A stretch of 25,704 nucleotides of DNA from DATMQA01 sp035566895 (GCA_035566895.1 DATMQA010000012.1:1-25704); one strand, 5' to 3'. Shown: positions 6,618 through 15,500, counted from the first letter of the stretch. Made by a program: numbers and translations. Notes: generated by a model from the letters alone, not told the origin.

Positions 6618-7026
6618 AGTTTTGTTGGCACAGCACCGGGCAATCCAGCCCAAGCTCGACCGGATGCGGGAGGAGCTCCTCAAATCCGAAATGCGAAATG
6701 CGAAATCCGAGTGGAATCCGGATTTTAGATTTGGACTGGTTAGTGCGGCCGCGACCGTTTGGCGCCGGTTGATCTGGCCGAGCCGGCGCGTCTGGGCAGG
6801 CCTGGCCGCGGTATGGGTCCTCCTGCTTCTGATCAATCTTTCCGACGGTAAACCCGCTTCGTTGTATCCGCACGCCGCGTCGGGACCAGCCGTAGTGCAA
6901 GCGCTGGTTGAGCAAAAGCAATTGCTAGCCGAGCTGCTGCAAGCGAGCCAGCCTACCCCAGCGGAACGGCCGCGGCCTACTCCCCGGCCCCGGAGTGAGA
7001 GAGCTTTGGATTGGCGAGCGTGCTAA
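6601..7026 (+). CDS. Single-pass membrane protein, probable partner of the ECF sigma factor
   Basis: A 141-residue protein starting inside the last codons of the sigma factor gene (ATG at 6601; sigma stop 6615-6617), which implies coupled translation. It has a charged N-terminal part, one strong membrane segment (VWAGLAAVWVLLLLINL, about residues 60-76) and a proline/arginine-rich tail. No zinc-binding anti-sigma motif (HxxxCxxC) is visible, so 'anti-sigma' is inferred from position and topology only. Residues 28-37 come from a tandem heptamer repeat inserted in frame (6682-6709). The C-terminus SERALDWRAC ends abruptly and may itself derive from a repeat. Confidence 0.65.
   Translation: MKTPREVLLAQHRAIQPKLDRMREELLKSEMRNAKSEWNPDFRFGLVSAAATVWRRLIWPSRRVWAGLAAVWVLLLLINLSDGKPASLYPHAASGPAVVQALVEQKQLLAELLQASQPTPAERPRPTPRPRSERALDWRAC
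6682..6709 (+). repeat. Four heptamers AAATSCG in frame inside the membrane protein gene
   Basis: AAATCCG, AAATGCG, AAATGCG and AAATCCG stand in exact 7-base register, translated as KSEMRNAKSE. This is the same kind of heptamer array as in and around the terminase gene but with a different unit. Confidence 0.85.
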
Positions 7027-7061
7027 ACCTGCCGCCCCTATCGCGATGAAACACAACTTAA

Positions 7062-7094
7062 GCGCGAAGCGCACGCACTCCAAACGCTTCGCGC
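7062..7094. repeat. Dispersed palindrome copy 1 (10-bp arms)
   Basis: GCGCGAAGCG and CGCTTCGCGC flank a 13-nt loop CACGCACTCCAAA. The loop part CACGCACTC and the arm CGCTTCGCGC recur at 20682-20735. It lies in the 79-base gap between the 141-aa and 606-aa genes and could act as a transcript-stabilising or attenuating hairpin, although no T-run follows. Confidence 0.8.
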
Positions 7095-7105
7095 CGTAGA
7101 TTAAT

Positions 7106-8926
7106 ATGAACAACATTCCCACTCCGCCGCCGCCATCATCGGGTTCACCTTTAAAGGAAGCGGCCCTGGAGTCCTTCGGATGGCGGTTGACCCGGCGCAT
7201 TTTGTTGGCACTCGCCGCCCTGGCGACGCTGCTGGCGATATTCTACACCGAGGAAAACTGGCGCGGCAAACGCGCCTGGCAAAACTACCGCCACGGATTG
7301 CAAGCCCAAGGGATAGTTGTGGACTGGGCGGCTTCCATTCCGCCACCGGTGCCCGACGACCAAAACATCCTCAAAGCGCCCAAGATCAGCGAATGGTTTG
7401 TAAAGAACGCTCCCGGAATGCAAAGTCCGAACGAGCTATCACGGCATCTCGGCGCGGGAGTTTTTCATGGAAGTTCCAACCCGAATAACAATCGTCCCAC
7501 GTTCGTACGGATAGCCGAGTTGACCGTGGCGCCCGAGGCCAAAATGCCGGACGCAGGCACAACGAACATCGTTTGGCGCGCAGGCACACCGGAGGCACGG
7601 CATGAGGGCGAGAAGTTGGTGCAGGATGCGGTCGGACCGACGCTTTTGGGCGCTCAGGGGATTCTCCTCCTCGCTGCCCGGCCACTCGAAGAATTCAAAC
7701 CTGTCCGGGTGCTGGTCCAGGCCGACCAACCGCCCAGCGCCGAGCAGCTCAGGGATTTATTCCCCACCAACACCGCGCTGCCTGGCTCCACGCGGTTGCG
7801 CGTCGAGCCCTCGGGCACAAATTCCTTTGGGGTTTGGCTGAGTCCGCCGGCGGCGGTGGCGGCGGCGGATTACCTGGATTGGGACGAGCAATGCGCGACC
7901 GATTTCGAGTTGATTCGCGAGGCGCTCAAGCGGCCTTATGCGCGGATGGTCAGCGATTACCAGCAGCCGTTCGCGATACCCATTCCCAATTTCGTGACGG
8001 TGCGGATTGTGGCGCAAACGCTGGCTCAACGGGCGCAATGTTATTTATTGCTGGGTCAGCCGGAGGCGGCCTGGCGGGAGCTGGCGCTGGTGCCGGAGCT
8101 TTGCAAGCTGCTGGAGGCGAGGCCCACGGGTAAACCGATGACCTTGGTGTCGGCGATGATTCATGTGGCGGTGACCGGGTTGTACGCGCAGATAGTCGCC
8201 GATGGCCTGCGGCTGGGGGCCTGGCGCGAGCCGCAACTGGCGGCCATCGAGGAACAACTCAAGGACACGGACCTGCTGCCGTATGTATCGGCGGCGTTTG
8301 ATTGCGAGCGGCTGGGGGTGTGTCGCACCCTGGAAATAACCTCGGAGCGTGAACTGGGCAACCTGTTCTACTTCGGCACCCGCAACGCCACGCTGTGGCA
8401 GAGAATCAAAGAAGTGCCTAACGTGCTGGTGTCCGTCATGCCGCGAGGCTGGATCTACCAGAACATGATTTCTTGCTCGGCGCTGGACCTCGCGGCGATG
8501 GATGCGATCGACGTGAGCAACCGCCTCGTCATGCCCGTTCGAGCGGAAAACAGCTTCCGGGGAGTTCAAACTGCATTGGGCCGTTTTTCCCCTTATACCT
8601 TCTTTGCCCGCTACGCCGTTCCCAATTTCGTCAAGGCGACGCAAACGCTGGCGCGCAACCAGACCATGGCCAACGAGGCGCGGATCGCCTGCGCGCTGGA
8701 GCGTTACCACCTGGCGCACGGTGAATATCCCGAAAACCTGCCGGCGCTGGCGCCGCAATACCTCGAGCACCCACCGCGCGATTTGATGAATGGAGAACCG
8801 CTGAAGTATCGCAAGACGCCGGAGGGCAGCTTCGTGTTGTACTCGGTCGGGTGGAATCAGACCGATGATGGAGGCGCACCGGGCAAAACGGTTGAGGAAG
8901 GCGATTGGGTGTGGGGGAAGCTGTAG
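7106..8926 (+). CDS. Membrane-anchored hypothetical protein with a general-secretion-like C-terminal block
   Basis: A 606-residue protein with a proline-rich cytoplasmic tip, one membrane segment (RILLALAALATLLAIFYT, about residues 30-47) and a large external part. The last 90 residues (RIACALERYHLAHGEYPENL, then DLMNGEPLKYRKTPEGSF, then VLYSVGWNQTDDGG) resemble the C-terminal block of large membrane proteins found in Verrucomicrobiota and Planctomycetes, where a pseudopilin-like 'length and order' motif occurs. I do not know a biochemical function. No catalytic motif was seen. Its stop is only two bases from the stop of the convergent minus-strand gene. No ribosome site is evident before the ATG, as for most genes here. 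The reading frame is intact, with no odd base composition. Confidence 0.85.
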   Translation: MNNIPTPPPPSSGSPLKEAALESFGWRLTRRILLALAALATLLAIFYTEENWRGKRAWQNYRHGLQAQGIVVDWAASIPPPVPDDQNILKAPKISEWFVKNAPGMQSPNELSRHLGAGVFHGSSNPNNNRPTFVRIAELTVAPEAKMPDAGTTNIVWRAGTPEARHEGEKLVQDAVGPTLLGAQGILLLAARPLEEFKPVRVLVQADQPPSAEQLRDLFPTNTALPGSTRLRVEPSGTNSFGVWLSPPAAVAAADYLDWDEQCATDFELIREALKRPYARMVSDYQQPFAIPIPNFVTVRIVAQTLAQRAQCYLLLGQPEAAWRELALVPELCKLLEARPTGKPMTLVSAMIHVAVTGLYAQIVADGLRLGAWREPQLAAIEEQLKDTDLLPYVSAAFDCERLGVCRTLEITSERELGNLFYFGTRNATLWQRIKEVPNVLVSVMPRGWIYQNMISCSALDLAAMDAIDVSNRLVMPVRAENSFRGVQTALGRFSPYTFFARYAVPNFVKATQTLARNQTMANEARIACALERYHLAHGEYPENLPALAPQYLEHPPRDLMNGEPLKYRKTPEGSFVLYSVGWNQTDDGGAPGKTVEEGDWVWGKL

Positions 8927-8928
8927 AA

Positions 8929-9741
8929 CTATCTACTCGCCTGGGCGGCTTGGGTGGTCCGGGCGGCCACGGCGGCGCCGAGCGCATAGAATCCGCGCGC
9001 GACCAACTGTCGGGCCTCGCTGTTCAAATGGCCGCCGTCCTGGGTATAGCGGCTGCAGAGCCGCTGAGAGACTTTGCCTTTAAAGGTAAATGTGCACGGA
9101 GCGCCGCTGGGGTCATGGGCTTCGATGTCGGCAAGGTCGAACAAGACGCGGCCCCTGGTGCGGCACCAATCGCGCAGGCGATTGTTGAAAAGGTTCCGCA
9201 GGTGATTGTCGGCATCCTCGGCGGTGGTCAACGGCATGGTCGTATAGACAAAAACGGTTTCCGGGTAAGCCGACTCGAGGTTGGCCATCGAGTTGAGGTA
9301 ATAGGTCAAGCTGGCGGTCTGGTCGATGAAACAGAGCTTGTTCATGGCAATATCGACGGCGGGGAACCGCCAGCCGTTGCTCACGCAGGAGTGAAACCCA
9401 TCGAACTTGGCCTTCCAGCCCGGATTGCCGCGGTTGTGCTCGTAAATCGCGCCGGGCTGGGTCGGGGCTGGAGGGGTACCCGTGGCGGAGACGGCCCGGA
9501 ATTGGTAAGAGGTGGCATCAAGTTGGTGCAGGTCTCCGATGCCGTCCATCATGTTCTCACCGACGGAGGCATGGGCGAAATAGCATTTGAGCCGGCCAAT
9601 TTTTTCGAACTGGGCGCGGGGATAATTGGTCACCGCGACACACTCGGTGTAACCGATCTGGATGAACTTCTCCTGGGCCCCGGCCCCGGCGGCAAAGAGC
9701 CAGGGGGGAAGAAAGAACAGGAGCTTCTGTATTCGGTTCAC
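8929..9741 (-). CDS. Secreted SGNH-like putative hydrolase, GTG start
   Basis: Reading from GTG at 9741 gives 270 residues: MNRIQKLLFFLPPWLFAAGAGAQ is a good signal peptide, followed by the mature domain. The GTG overlaps the upstream gene's stop as GTGA, which decides the start; the longer ORF to 9909 would extend into the upstream coding region with a low-quality arginine-rich leader. Motifs include CYFAHASVGENMMDGIG (possible Ser block), HNRGNPGWKAKFDGF, and a late YTQDGGHLN where Asp and His resemble the DxxH block of SGNH/GDSL hydrolases. The fold call is a judgement. The substrate is unknown; a secreted carbohydrate esterase is one option. Tight coupling with the large secreted protein suggests joint production. 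Confidence 0.75.
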   Translation of the reverse strand: MNRIQKLLFFLPPWLFAAGAGAQEKFIQIGYTECVAVTNYPRAQFEKIGRLKCYFAHASVGENMMDGIGDLHQLDATSYQFRAVSATGTPPAPTQPGAIYEHNRGNPGWKAKFDGFHSCVSNGWRFPAVDIAMNKLCFIDQTASLTYYLNSMANLESAYPETVFVYTTMPLTTAEDADNHLRNLFNNRLRDWCRTRGRVLFDLADIEAHDPSGAPCTFTFKGKVSQRLCSRYTQDGGHLNSEARQLVARGFYALGAAVAARTTQAAQASR

Positions 9742-12700
9742 GGCAGGAGCAAAACGCGATAGTATCGCTGGGTTGAGGGACCCGGGGCGTTGGTGGTGGT
9801 GGCGGTCGGGCCGGCGGCGGTCACGTCCGGGAGCAGGTCGCTCCATTGGGGGTCGCTCCAGTTGTTCTTGAATTCCAGCCGGTAGGTATGGCCGGCGACG
9901 GCGCTCCACGTGATCGTCACGAGACTGTTGGTTTGGCTAATGGCCTGGATGACTGGCGGAGGAGGAGCGGAAACGCAACAGGTTCCGCCAAGGACCGCGA
10001 TGGAATCGATGAACCACCCGTTCCCGGCGCCGCTGCCGTTGCTGCTGTCGGTGCCGCAGCTCCAGCGCAGATGAATGGTCTGGCCCGCGTCGGCCGCCGG
10101 GAGGTTTACCAGAGTTGTGATAAAGCTGCTGGAACGGCCGCCCCAGGCCTGGCGTCCTCCAAGCGGGTTCTGGAACTGGGTCGAAATGGTTCGGTTATAA
10201 CCGCCGCTGAGGAAACTGCCGCCGGCGGCGAGGATGTCGGTGAAAGCGTTGGTGCCAATCTGGATGTCCAGCACGCCGCCGTCGTAGGCGGTCACGGAGT
10301 CCGAGGCGGCCTCCAAATCGCAGTAATTCTGGAATGAAAGCTGGGCCGGCCCGGCCGGAAGGGTAATTGGCGGGGATACCAACGCGGTGAGGCCCACGCT
10401 GGCGGCATCGGGGGCGAACGCGGCGTTGGGAGCGGTGTCGTAAGTGGCGGATTCCGTTACCCAGTTGGTTTGGCCGCCGCTGGCCGAACTTGTCCAGCCG
10501 GACGGCAAGGCCGGCGCGGTCACGAGGTCAAAGTTCTGGGTGAAGAAGGCAGCCGTCTGGCCGAGCGGCAACGGTACCGAGACGGTGCCGAGACTGGTGG
10601 CGCCATCCTGAAGTTGCAGGGTCGCGGAAATACTGCTGCCACAGATTCCCGCTGCGGTGAAGGTAAATGGCCGGCTCACCGCCGCGCCGGAGGCGACGAC
10701 CGACCCGTAAGTTTGAGGCCCGCTGGGGGAGATCACGCCGTTCGTGGGGAGCAGCGTTGCGACCAGATTGGTCGTGTTTCCCGGTCCCAGGTTCTTCAAC
10801 GCGAACAGGACCGTTACGGCCTCGCCGGGGTCAATGGCGTTGTTGGTTGGCAGGCAGCTTTCGGAGACCAGGATTGTCGAGTCAGACGCCAGCAAGGGCG
10901 GAGAGCCGCAACAGTCCCCGCCGGTGATCGCGAGCGAATCGACGTGCCAACCGGTGCCCCTGAAATTGCCGCTGTCCACATCGGTGCCGCAAATCCAGCG
11001 GAGTTGGATGGTCTGGCCCGCCGCCGCGGGCGGCAGGTTCACCACGGTGTTAGTGAAGGTGCTTGCTGGTCCGCTCCAGGCCTGCCGGCCGCCGAGTGGG
11101 TTCTGAAATTGGGTCGAAAGCGTCCGATTATAACCCCCGGTGACGAAGCTGCCGCCGGCGGTGAGGATATCAGTGAAGGCGTTGTTGGCGATTTTGATTT
11201 CCAGGACCCCGCCATCGTAACCGGTGACGGAGTCGGGCGCGGGTTCGAGGTCGCAACGTTGCCGGAAAGTGAGCTGGGTGGGGCCGAGCGGCAGCGTAAT
11301 CGGGGGCGACACTAGTGTGGTCAGGCCCACGTTGGCGGCATCGGGGACGAAGGCGGAGTTGGGCGGGGTGTCGAAGCTCGAATTGACGGTCACCCATGGG
11401 CTCTCGGAGCCGCTGGCCGAAGTGCTCCAGCCGGAGGGCAGAGCGGGGGCGATGACGCTGTCGAAAGCCTGCGTCCAAAGAGCGATACTTCGGCCGAGTT
11501 GAAAGGGGACGGTCACCAGTCCGAGATTTCCGACGCTGTCCTGGAGCTGCAGCACGGCCGTGAGGATGCCGCCGCAGGTTCCGGTCGCAGTAAAAGTGAA
11601 GGTGCGGCTGACCGCGGCGCCACCTGCCGCGAGCACGCCATAATTTGCGGGACCGCTTGGCACGTTCACTCCGTTGATGGCAAGCAAAGTAGCAGAGAGA
11701 TTTCCCGTGTTGCGTGTGCCGGTGTTGCGCAACGCGAAGCTGACGGTGACGGTTTCGCCAGGGTCAATCGCATTGTTGGTCGGCATACAGGTCTCGGAAA
11801 CCAAAGCAGTCGAGGCAAGCTTGATGACCGGCCAGGTAGCGCCGCCGGGGAAATCGAGGTTTACCTGCACGCCCCGGTTGGTGAGGCTCGAGTAGTGGGC
11901 GTAGCCCGCATACGACGGGTATTGGGCGTTTTGCGTCAGGTCCACGAAGGAGAGGGCTGGGTTCCAATTGTCCAACTGGGTCAGCAAAGAGTCCAGGACC
12001 GCGGAAGGCAGCTTGTTGGCGTGGGCATCGAAGGTCTGGAGGGCCGTGCAACCCGTGAGAATAAGGTTGGTCAGGACATTGTTGAAAACCCAGCACTCGA
12101 ACATGTTGCTCTGCCCTGTAAAATCAGCGTAGGTGTACTGGTTGATGAACACCTCGACATCCGTCAGGTTGGTCGAGACGAATTTGAGCGCGCCGCTCTG
12201 GTTGGCATTCCAGAACCATGGCTCCTGGAGGGAATAAAAGTTGGTGAGGACTTGCGCAAAGTCCTGGGTGATTTGTGGATTATCGCGAAAGCACCAATGC
12301 CAAACTTTGGGGCCGGTGCCGCCGCCGAGGGTCACGCTGGTATAGGCATTGAGCGCGCCGCGGACGTCCTCGAGGTTTGGATTGTTGCTGAGGTCCAGCT
12401 CCTGCAGGTTGCACGCCTCGAATGAAACTCGTCTTAGCGAGGGGAGGCCGGACACGGCAACGTGCTGCAGCGTGGAACAATGCCAGCACTCCACATTCTG
12501 CAAACCGGTGAAACCAGTAAAATCCAGCGTATTGGTGATGGGGTTGTACGAAGCCGTAAAGTACTGCAGGTTGGTCAGCGGGTGGGGGAAGTAAACCGCG
12601 CGGACATTTTGCGGCGGCCAATTGGTGCCGAAGTATATGTTGGTCCAGCCATCGTCCGAACCGTCAAAGCCCAGGTTAATCTTGGTCAGGACGTTCTCTG

Positions 12701-13013
12701 GAGAAACGGACAAATACTGGAACCGGCTGGCTGCCGAGCCGAAATTCTTGGTGGCGATGGGGAAGCTGGAGGAGGTAGAGTTGTCCGACCAGGTCCAAAG
12801 GAAAGTTTGCGGCGTCCCGCCATCGCAATAGGCGGCGGGAGAAAAGGAACTGCCGAGGGTCTGGAACCGCGCAATATAATTGGCCGGCTGTGCCAGCACG
12901 GGCAAGCCGCAAACAACAAAGAGGGCAAAGTTAATCGCCGGTTTAATTCTCACCACAGCAGACACACGTATCACGTTCAAATTCGCACAGGGCCAAATAA
13001 TCGCACGGCACAC
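9738..13013 (-). CDS. Large secreted protein with LRR-like part, two duplicated beta modules and C-terminal Fn3-like domain
   Basis: A 1091-residue exported protein. A signal peptide is best seen from the hydrophobic run INFALFVVCGLPVLA (about residues 27-41), so a GTG at 12953 (residue 21) is a plausible true start. Residues about 140-360 show leucine-rich-like strands (LQELDLSNNPNLEDV, LTNLILTGCTALQTFDA). Residues 402-702 and 713-1012 are two copies of a unit of about 311 residues, each made of a CARDB-like half (LVSETCMPTNNAIDPGETV / LVSESCLPTNNAIDPGEAV) and a jelly-roll or MAM-like half ending DSLAITGGDCC / DSIAVLGGTCC. The tail from 1016 (PPPPVIQAISQTNSLVTITW) resembles an Fn3-like domain. 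No catalytic site is visible. A binding or adhesive surface protein is the best inference. Confidence 0.85.
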   Translation of the reverse strand: MCRAIIWPCANLNVIRVSAVVRIKPAINFALFVVCGLPVLAQPANYIARFQTLGSSFSPAAYCDGGTPQTFLWTWSDNSTSSSFPIATKNFGSAASRFQYLSVSPENVLTKINLGFDGSDDGWTNIYFGTNWPPQNVRAVYFPHPLTNLQYFTASYNPITNTLDFTGFTGLQNVECWHCSTLQHVAVSGLPSLRRVSFEACNLQELDLSNNPNLEDVRGALNAYTSVTLGGGTGPKVWHWCFRDNPQITQDFAQVLTNFYSLQEPWFWNANQSGALKFVSTNLTDVEVFINQYTYADFTGQSNMFECWVFNNVLTNLILTGCTALQTFDAHANKLPSAVLDSLLTQLDNWNPALSFVDLTQNAQYPSYAGYAHYSSLTNRGVQVNLDFPGGATWPVIKLASTALVSETCMPTNNAIDPGETVTVSFALRNTGTRNTGNLSATLLAINGVNVPSGPANYGVLAAGGAAVSRTFTFTATGTCGGILTAVLQLQDSVGNLGLVTVPFQLGRSIALWTQAFDSVIAPALPSGWSTSASGSESPWVTVNSSFDTPPNSAFVPDAANVGLTTLVSPPITLPLGPTQLTFRQRCDLEPAPDSVTGYDGGVLEIKIANNAFTDILTAGGSFVTGGYNRTLSTQFQNPLGGRQAWSGPASTFTNTVVNLPPAAAGQTIQLRWICGTDVDSGNFRGTGWHVDSLAITGGDCCGSPPLLASDSTILVSESCLPTNNAIDPGEAVTVLFALKNLGPGNTTNLVATLLPTNGVISPSGPQTYGSVVASGAAVSRPFTFTAAGICGSSISATLQLQDGATSLGTVSVPLPLGQTAAFFTQNFDLVTAPALPSGWTSSASGGQTNWVTESATYDTAPNAAFAPDAASVGLTALVSPPITLPAGPAQLSFQNYCDLEAASDSVTAYDGGVLDIQIGTNAFTDILAAGGSFLSGGYNRTISTQFQNPLGGRQAWGGRSSSFITTLVNLPAADAGQTIHLRWSCGTDSSNGSGAGNGWFIDSIAVLGGTCCVSAPPPPVIQAISQTNSLVTITWSAVAGHTYRLEFKNNWSDPQWSDLLPDVTAAGPTATTTNAPGPSTQRYYRVLLLP
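9978..10877 (-). repeat. Second copy of a ~930-bp intragenic duplication
   Basis: It encodes residues 713-1012 and matches residues 402-702 at an offset of 311 residues, with nearly identical motifs (YDGGVL, GGYNRT, STQFQNPLGGRQAW) and clear divergence elsewhere. Confidence 0.85.
10908..11810 (-). repeat. First copy of a ~930-bp intragenic duplication
   Basis: It encodes residues 402-702 of the large secreted protein. The partner copy is at 9978-10877. Confidence 0.85.
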
Positions 13014-13370
13014 TGGGTGCCCGTTCCAAACCGCTTGAGTCTAGAGCATAAGCTGGTCTCGTTCACCACCATCGATTACGTAATGCCCTCCGTAAAAATG
13101 CGGAACGGAAACACCAAGCCCCAAACACCAAGCTCCAGAAAATCTCCAAATTCAAAGCTTCAAGGCCCCCCTTCCTCTGTCATGGGAGAAGACGGGCGAT
13201 GCCGGTTGGAGGCATGGGCGAGCAACTCTGCGCGGTGCGCACTTGCGCGGGCGACCGGCAGTCGGTTTTTCAGCAGTTTTCCCGATGATCGCTCCGTACT
13301 TTACTGAATTGGCTTTTGTTAAACGCGGACTACATTGAACCCTGATTTTCGCCATACTAAGTAAGAGTCA
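13014..13370. other. Divergent intergenic region with repeat-like sequence
   Basis: This 357-base gap separates the divergent secreted-protein operon and the polysaccharide operon and must hold promoters for both. Bases about 13110-13163 contain CACCAAGC/CCAAAT/TTCAAAGC-type imperfect repeats, similar in style to the heptamer arrays elsewhere. A G+C-rich part near 13230-13260 has small self-complementary pieces. No gene is supported. Confidence 0.6.
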
Positions 13371-13988
13371 ATGACACGATTGCAACGGCAGTGCGCGGGG
13401 TTGTACCAACGGCTCAGAATCCTGAAGTTCAGGTTCTTATCCGATTGTAAACGCGTGGAGGGGAGCGCCAAAATACGCCAACCGGTCCAACTGCTGGGGG
13501 AGGGAACCATCCGGTTTGGAGCGGGAGTGACTCTGGGCTGGTATCCTTCGGCGTTTTTTTTCACCGGGTATATTTATATGGAGGCGCGCAGCGCCGGGTC
13601 GTTCATTCATTTGGGCGACGGGGTCTGCATCAATAATAACTCGGTGCTGGTGAGCGACGGGGCGGGGATAACGATTGGCAAAGGGTCGATGCTCGGCACG
13701 CATTGCGAAGTGATTGACTCCGACTTTCACGATTTGCATCCGGACCGAAGGTCCAACGGAGTTGCCAAGACCGGACAGGTGGTCATTGGAGAAAACGTTT
13801 TGATCGGTTCGAACGTCAAAATACTCAAGGGGGTGCGAATTGGCCGGAATGCGATCATCGCCAACGGGTCGGTGGTGACCCGTTCGGTTCCGGAGAATGC
13901 GGTGGCGTTTGGCAATCCCGCCAGGGGTGGTTTTGGCCTGGCCCCTGAACCCGTGGTCCCAGAACTACAGCCGGGAATGCAACGTTGA
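13371..13988 (+). CDS. Left-handed beta-helix acyltransferase (WbbJ/maltose acetyltransferase-like)
   Basis: A 205-residue protein with hexapeptide repeats of the left-handed beta-helix O-acyltransferase family: SFIHLGDGVCINNNSVL, GAGITIGKGSMLGTHCEVID, then VVIGENVLIGSNVKILKGV and IGRNAIIANGSVVTRSVPE. The His in SDFHDL (about residue 123) sits where the catalytic base is expected. The end AFGNPARGG matches the usual closure after the helix. Such enzymes transfer acetyl or other acyl groups to sugars of surface polysaccharides. It overlaps the flippase gene by 4 bases (TTGA), so a role in decorating the exported glycan is likely. An acetyl donor is usual in the family, but the downstream acyl carrier protein raises the option of a carrier-linked acyl donor. 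Confidence 0.88.
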   Translation: MTRLQRQCAGLYQRLRILKFRFLSDCKRVEGSAKIRQPVQLLGEGTIRFGAGVTLGWYPSAFFFTGYIYMEARSAGSFIHLGDGVCINNNSVLVSDGAGITIGKGSMLGTHCEVIDSDFHDLHPDRRSNGVAKTGQVVIGENVLIGSNVKILKGVRIGRNAIIANGSVVTRSVPENAVAFGNPARGGFGLAPEPVVPELQPGMQR

Positions 13989-15499
13989 ACGGCACCGACA
14001 AAAAATCTTACGGTCAAATACTGAAGTCCTCGGCCATCATCGGCGGGTCCTCGGTGTTGAATATTGGTTTTGGCATTGTCCGGACCAAAGCGATGGCGCT
14101 TTTCCTCGGACCCGCGGGCGTGGGGCTGTTGGGCCTTTACGGTTCGATCGCCGACCTGGCGCGGTGCCTGGCCGGGTTGGGCATCAACGGCAGCGGCGTG
14201 CGCCAGATTGCCGAGGCGGTCGGCACCGGCGACAACGCGCGAATCGCCCGGACCGTGACGACGTTGCGGCGCGTGGCGCTCTGTTCCGGCGCGCTGGGTG
14301 CGGTGCTCCTGCTGGCCCTCAGCCGGCCCGTCTCGTGGTTGACCTTTGGCGATACGCATCATGTGAGCGCAGTGGCGCTCCTGGCGCTGGTGGCCTTTTT
14401 TGGCGATGTCTCGGCCGGACAGATGGCGCTGGTTCAAGGCATGCGCCGAATCGCCGACCTGGCCCGGATCAATGTCCTTGGGGCTTTCTATGGAACGGCG
14501 TTCAGCATCGTGATTGTCTATTTTCTTCGCGAAGCGGGATTGGTGCCTTCGCTGGTCTGCGTCGGAGCAATGGGGGTGCTCACTTCCTGGTGGTATGCGA
14601 GAAAAATCAAGGTGGAGGCGGTTAGGATTACGCTGCGCCAAGTCATTGACGAGGCGGGCGAGCTGCTGAAGCTGGGCGTCATTTTTATGACCAGCGCGTT
14701 GTTGACGATGGGGATGGCTTATGTGGTGCGGCTGGTCGTCCTGCGCTCGATCAACCTCGAGGCGGCCGGGTACTACCAGGCCGCCTGGGTGTTGGGGGGA
14801 CTTTATGTTGGGTTTATCCTGCAGGCGATGGGAGCGGATTTTTATCCGCGCCTGACTGCGGTAGCCAACAACCACCCGGAATGCAATCGCCTGGTCAATG
14901 AGCAAACCGAGGTCGGCCTTTTGATGGCGGGGCCGGGCATCCTGGGCACTTTGACCTTCGCGCCGCTGATCATCACGCTGTTTTATCGGGCGGACTTCGC
15001 CCCGGCAGCCGAAATCCTGCGCTGGATTTGCCTGGGCATGATGTTGCGCGTCGTCACCTGGCCAATGGGTTTTATCATCGTGGCCAAGGGCGCGCGGAAG
15101 ATATTTTTCTGGACCGAGGTTTTAGCCAACGCCGGCTATGCGGGCCTGGTTTGGGCCGGGGTGCAGGTCTTTGGCCTGAAAGGCACGGGGATCGCTTTCT
15201 TTGCTTTGTATCTGATTCATTTCACGGTTGTCTATTTGATCGTGCGACGCTTGAGCGGATTCCGGTGGTCGTCGTCCAATCGGCAGTTGGCGCTGTTGTT
15301 TATCCCGTTGGTCGGCGTCATCTTCATCGGCTGGTATCTCCTGCCGCTGGCGGGAGCGGTGATTCTCGGGACGGTGGTTACATTGCCGACGGGGATTTAT
15401 TCTTTGAAACTGCTCTGCACCCTGGTTCCGCTGGACCGCCTTCCGCGCGCGGCGCAGAAACTCGTCCGGCTTTTCCGGTTGGCCCCGGCAAATGTGTGA
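13985..15499 (+). CDS. Wzx-type polysaccharide flippase (O-antigen translocase family)
   Basis: A 504-residue protein with about a dozen hydrophobic segments across its length, as in the MOP/Wzx superfamily that moves lipid-linked oligosaccharides across the inner membrane. Examples are SAIIGGSSVLNIGFGIVRTK near the start, SALLTMGMAYVVRLVVL in the middle and LALLFIPLVGVIFIGWYLL near the end. The N-terminal phrase (IVRTKAMALFLGPAGVGLLG) is characteristic of the O-antigen translocase branch. The start is TTG at 13985, overlapping the TGA of the acyltransferase gene as TTGA. The length is slightly above the usual 420-480. The neighbours support a surface glycan repeat-unit pathway, although no polymerase or glycosyltransferase is in the window. 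Confidence 0.9.
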   Translation: MNGTDKKSYGQILKSSAIIGGSSVLNIGFGIVRTKAMALFLGPAGVGLLGLYGSIADLARCLAGLGINGSGVRQIAEAVGTGDNARIARTVTTLRRVALCSGALGAVLLLALSRPVSWLTFGDTHHVSAVALLALVAFFGDVSAGQMALVQGMRRIADLARINVLGAFYGTAFSIVIVYFLREAGLVPSLVCVGAMGVLTSWWYARKIKVEAVRITLRQVIDEAGELLKLGVIFMTSALLTMGMAYVVRLVVLRSINLEAAGYYQAAWVLGGLYVGFILQAMGADFYPRLTAVANNHPECNRLVNEQTEVGLLMAGPGILGTLTFAPLIITLFYRADFAPAAEILRWICLGMMLRVVTWPMGFIIVAKGARKIFFWTEVLANAGYAGLVWAGVQVFGLKGTGIAFFALYLIHFTVVYLIVRRLSGFRWSSSNRQLALLFIPLVGVIFIGWYLLPLAGAVILGTVVTLPTGIYSLKLLCTLVPLDRLPRAAQKLVRLFRLAPANV

Positions 15500-15500
15500 G

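Noticed and set aside
9742..9909. N-terminal extension of the SGNH-like hydrolase to an ATG at 9909
   Set aside because: It lies inside the upstream gene and is arginine/proline-rich; a GTG at 9741 overlapping the upstream stop gives a clean signal peptide.
13241..13270. Terminator-like GTCGG followed by TTTTT
   Set aside because: The possible stem is only about four base pairs and lies in a divergent promoter region, not after a gene.
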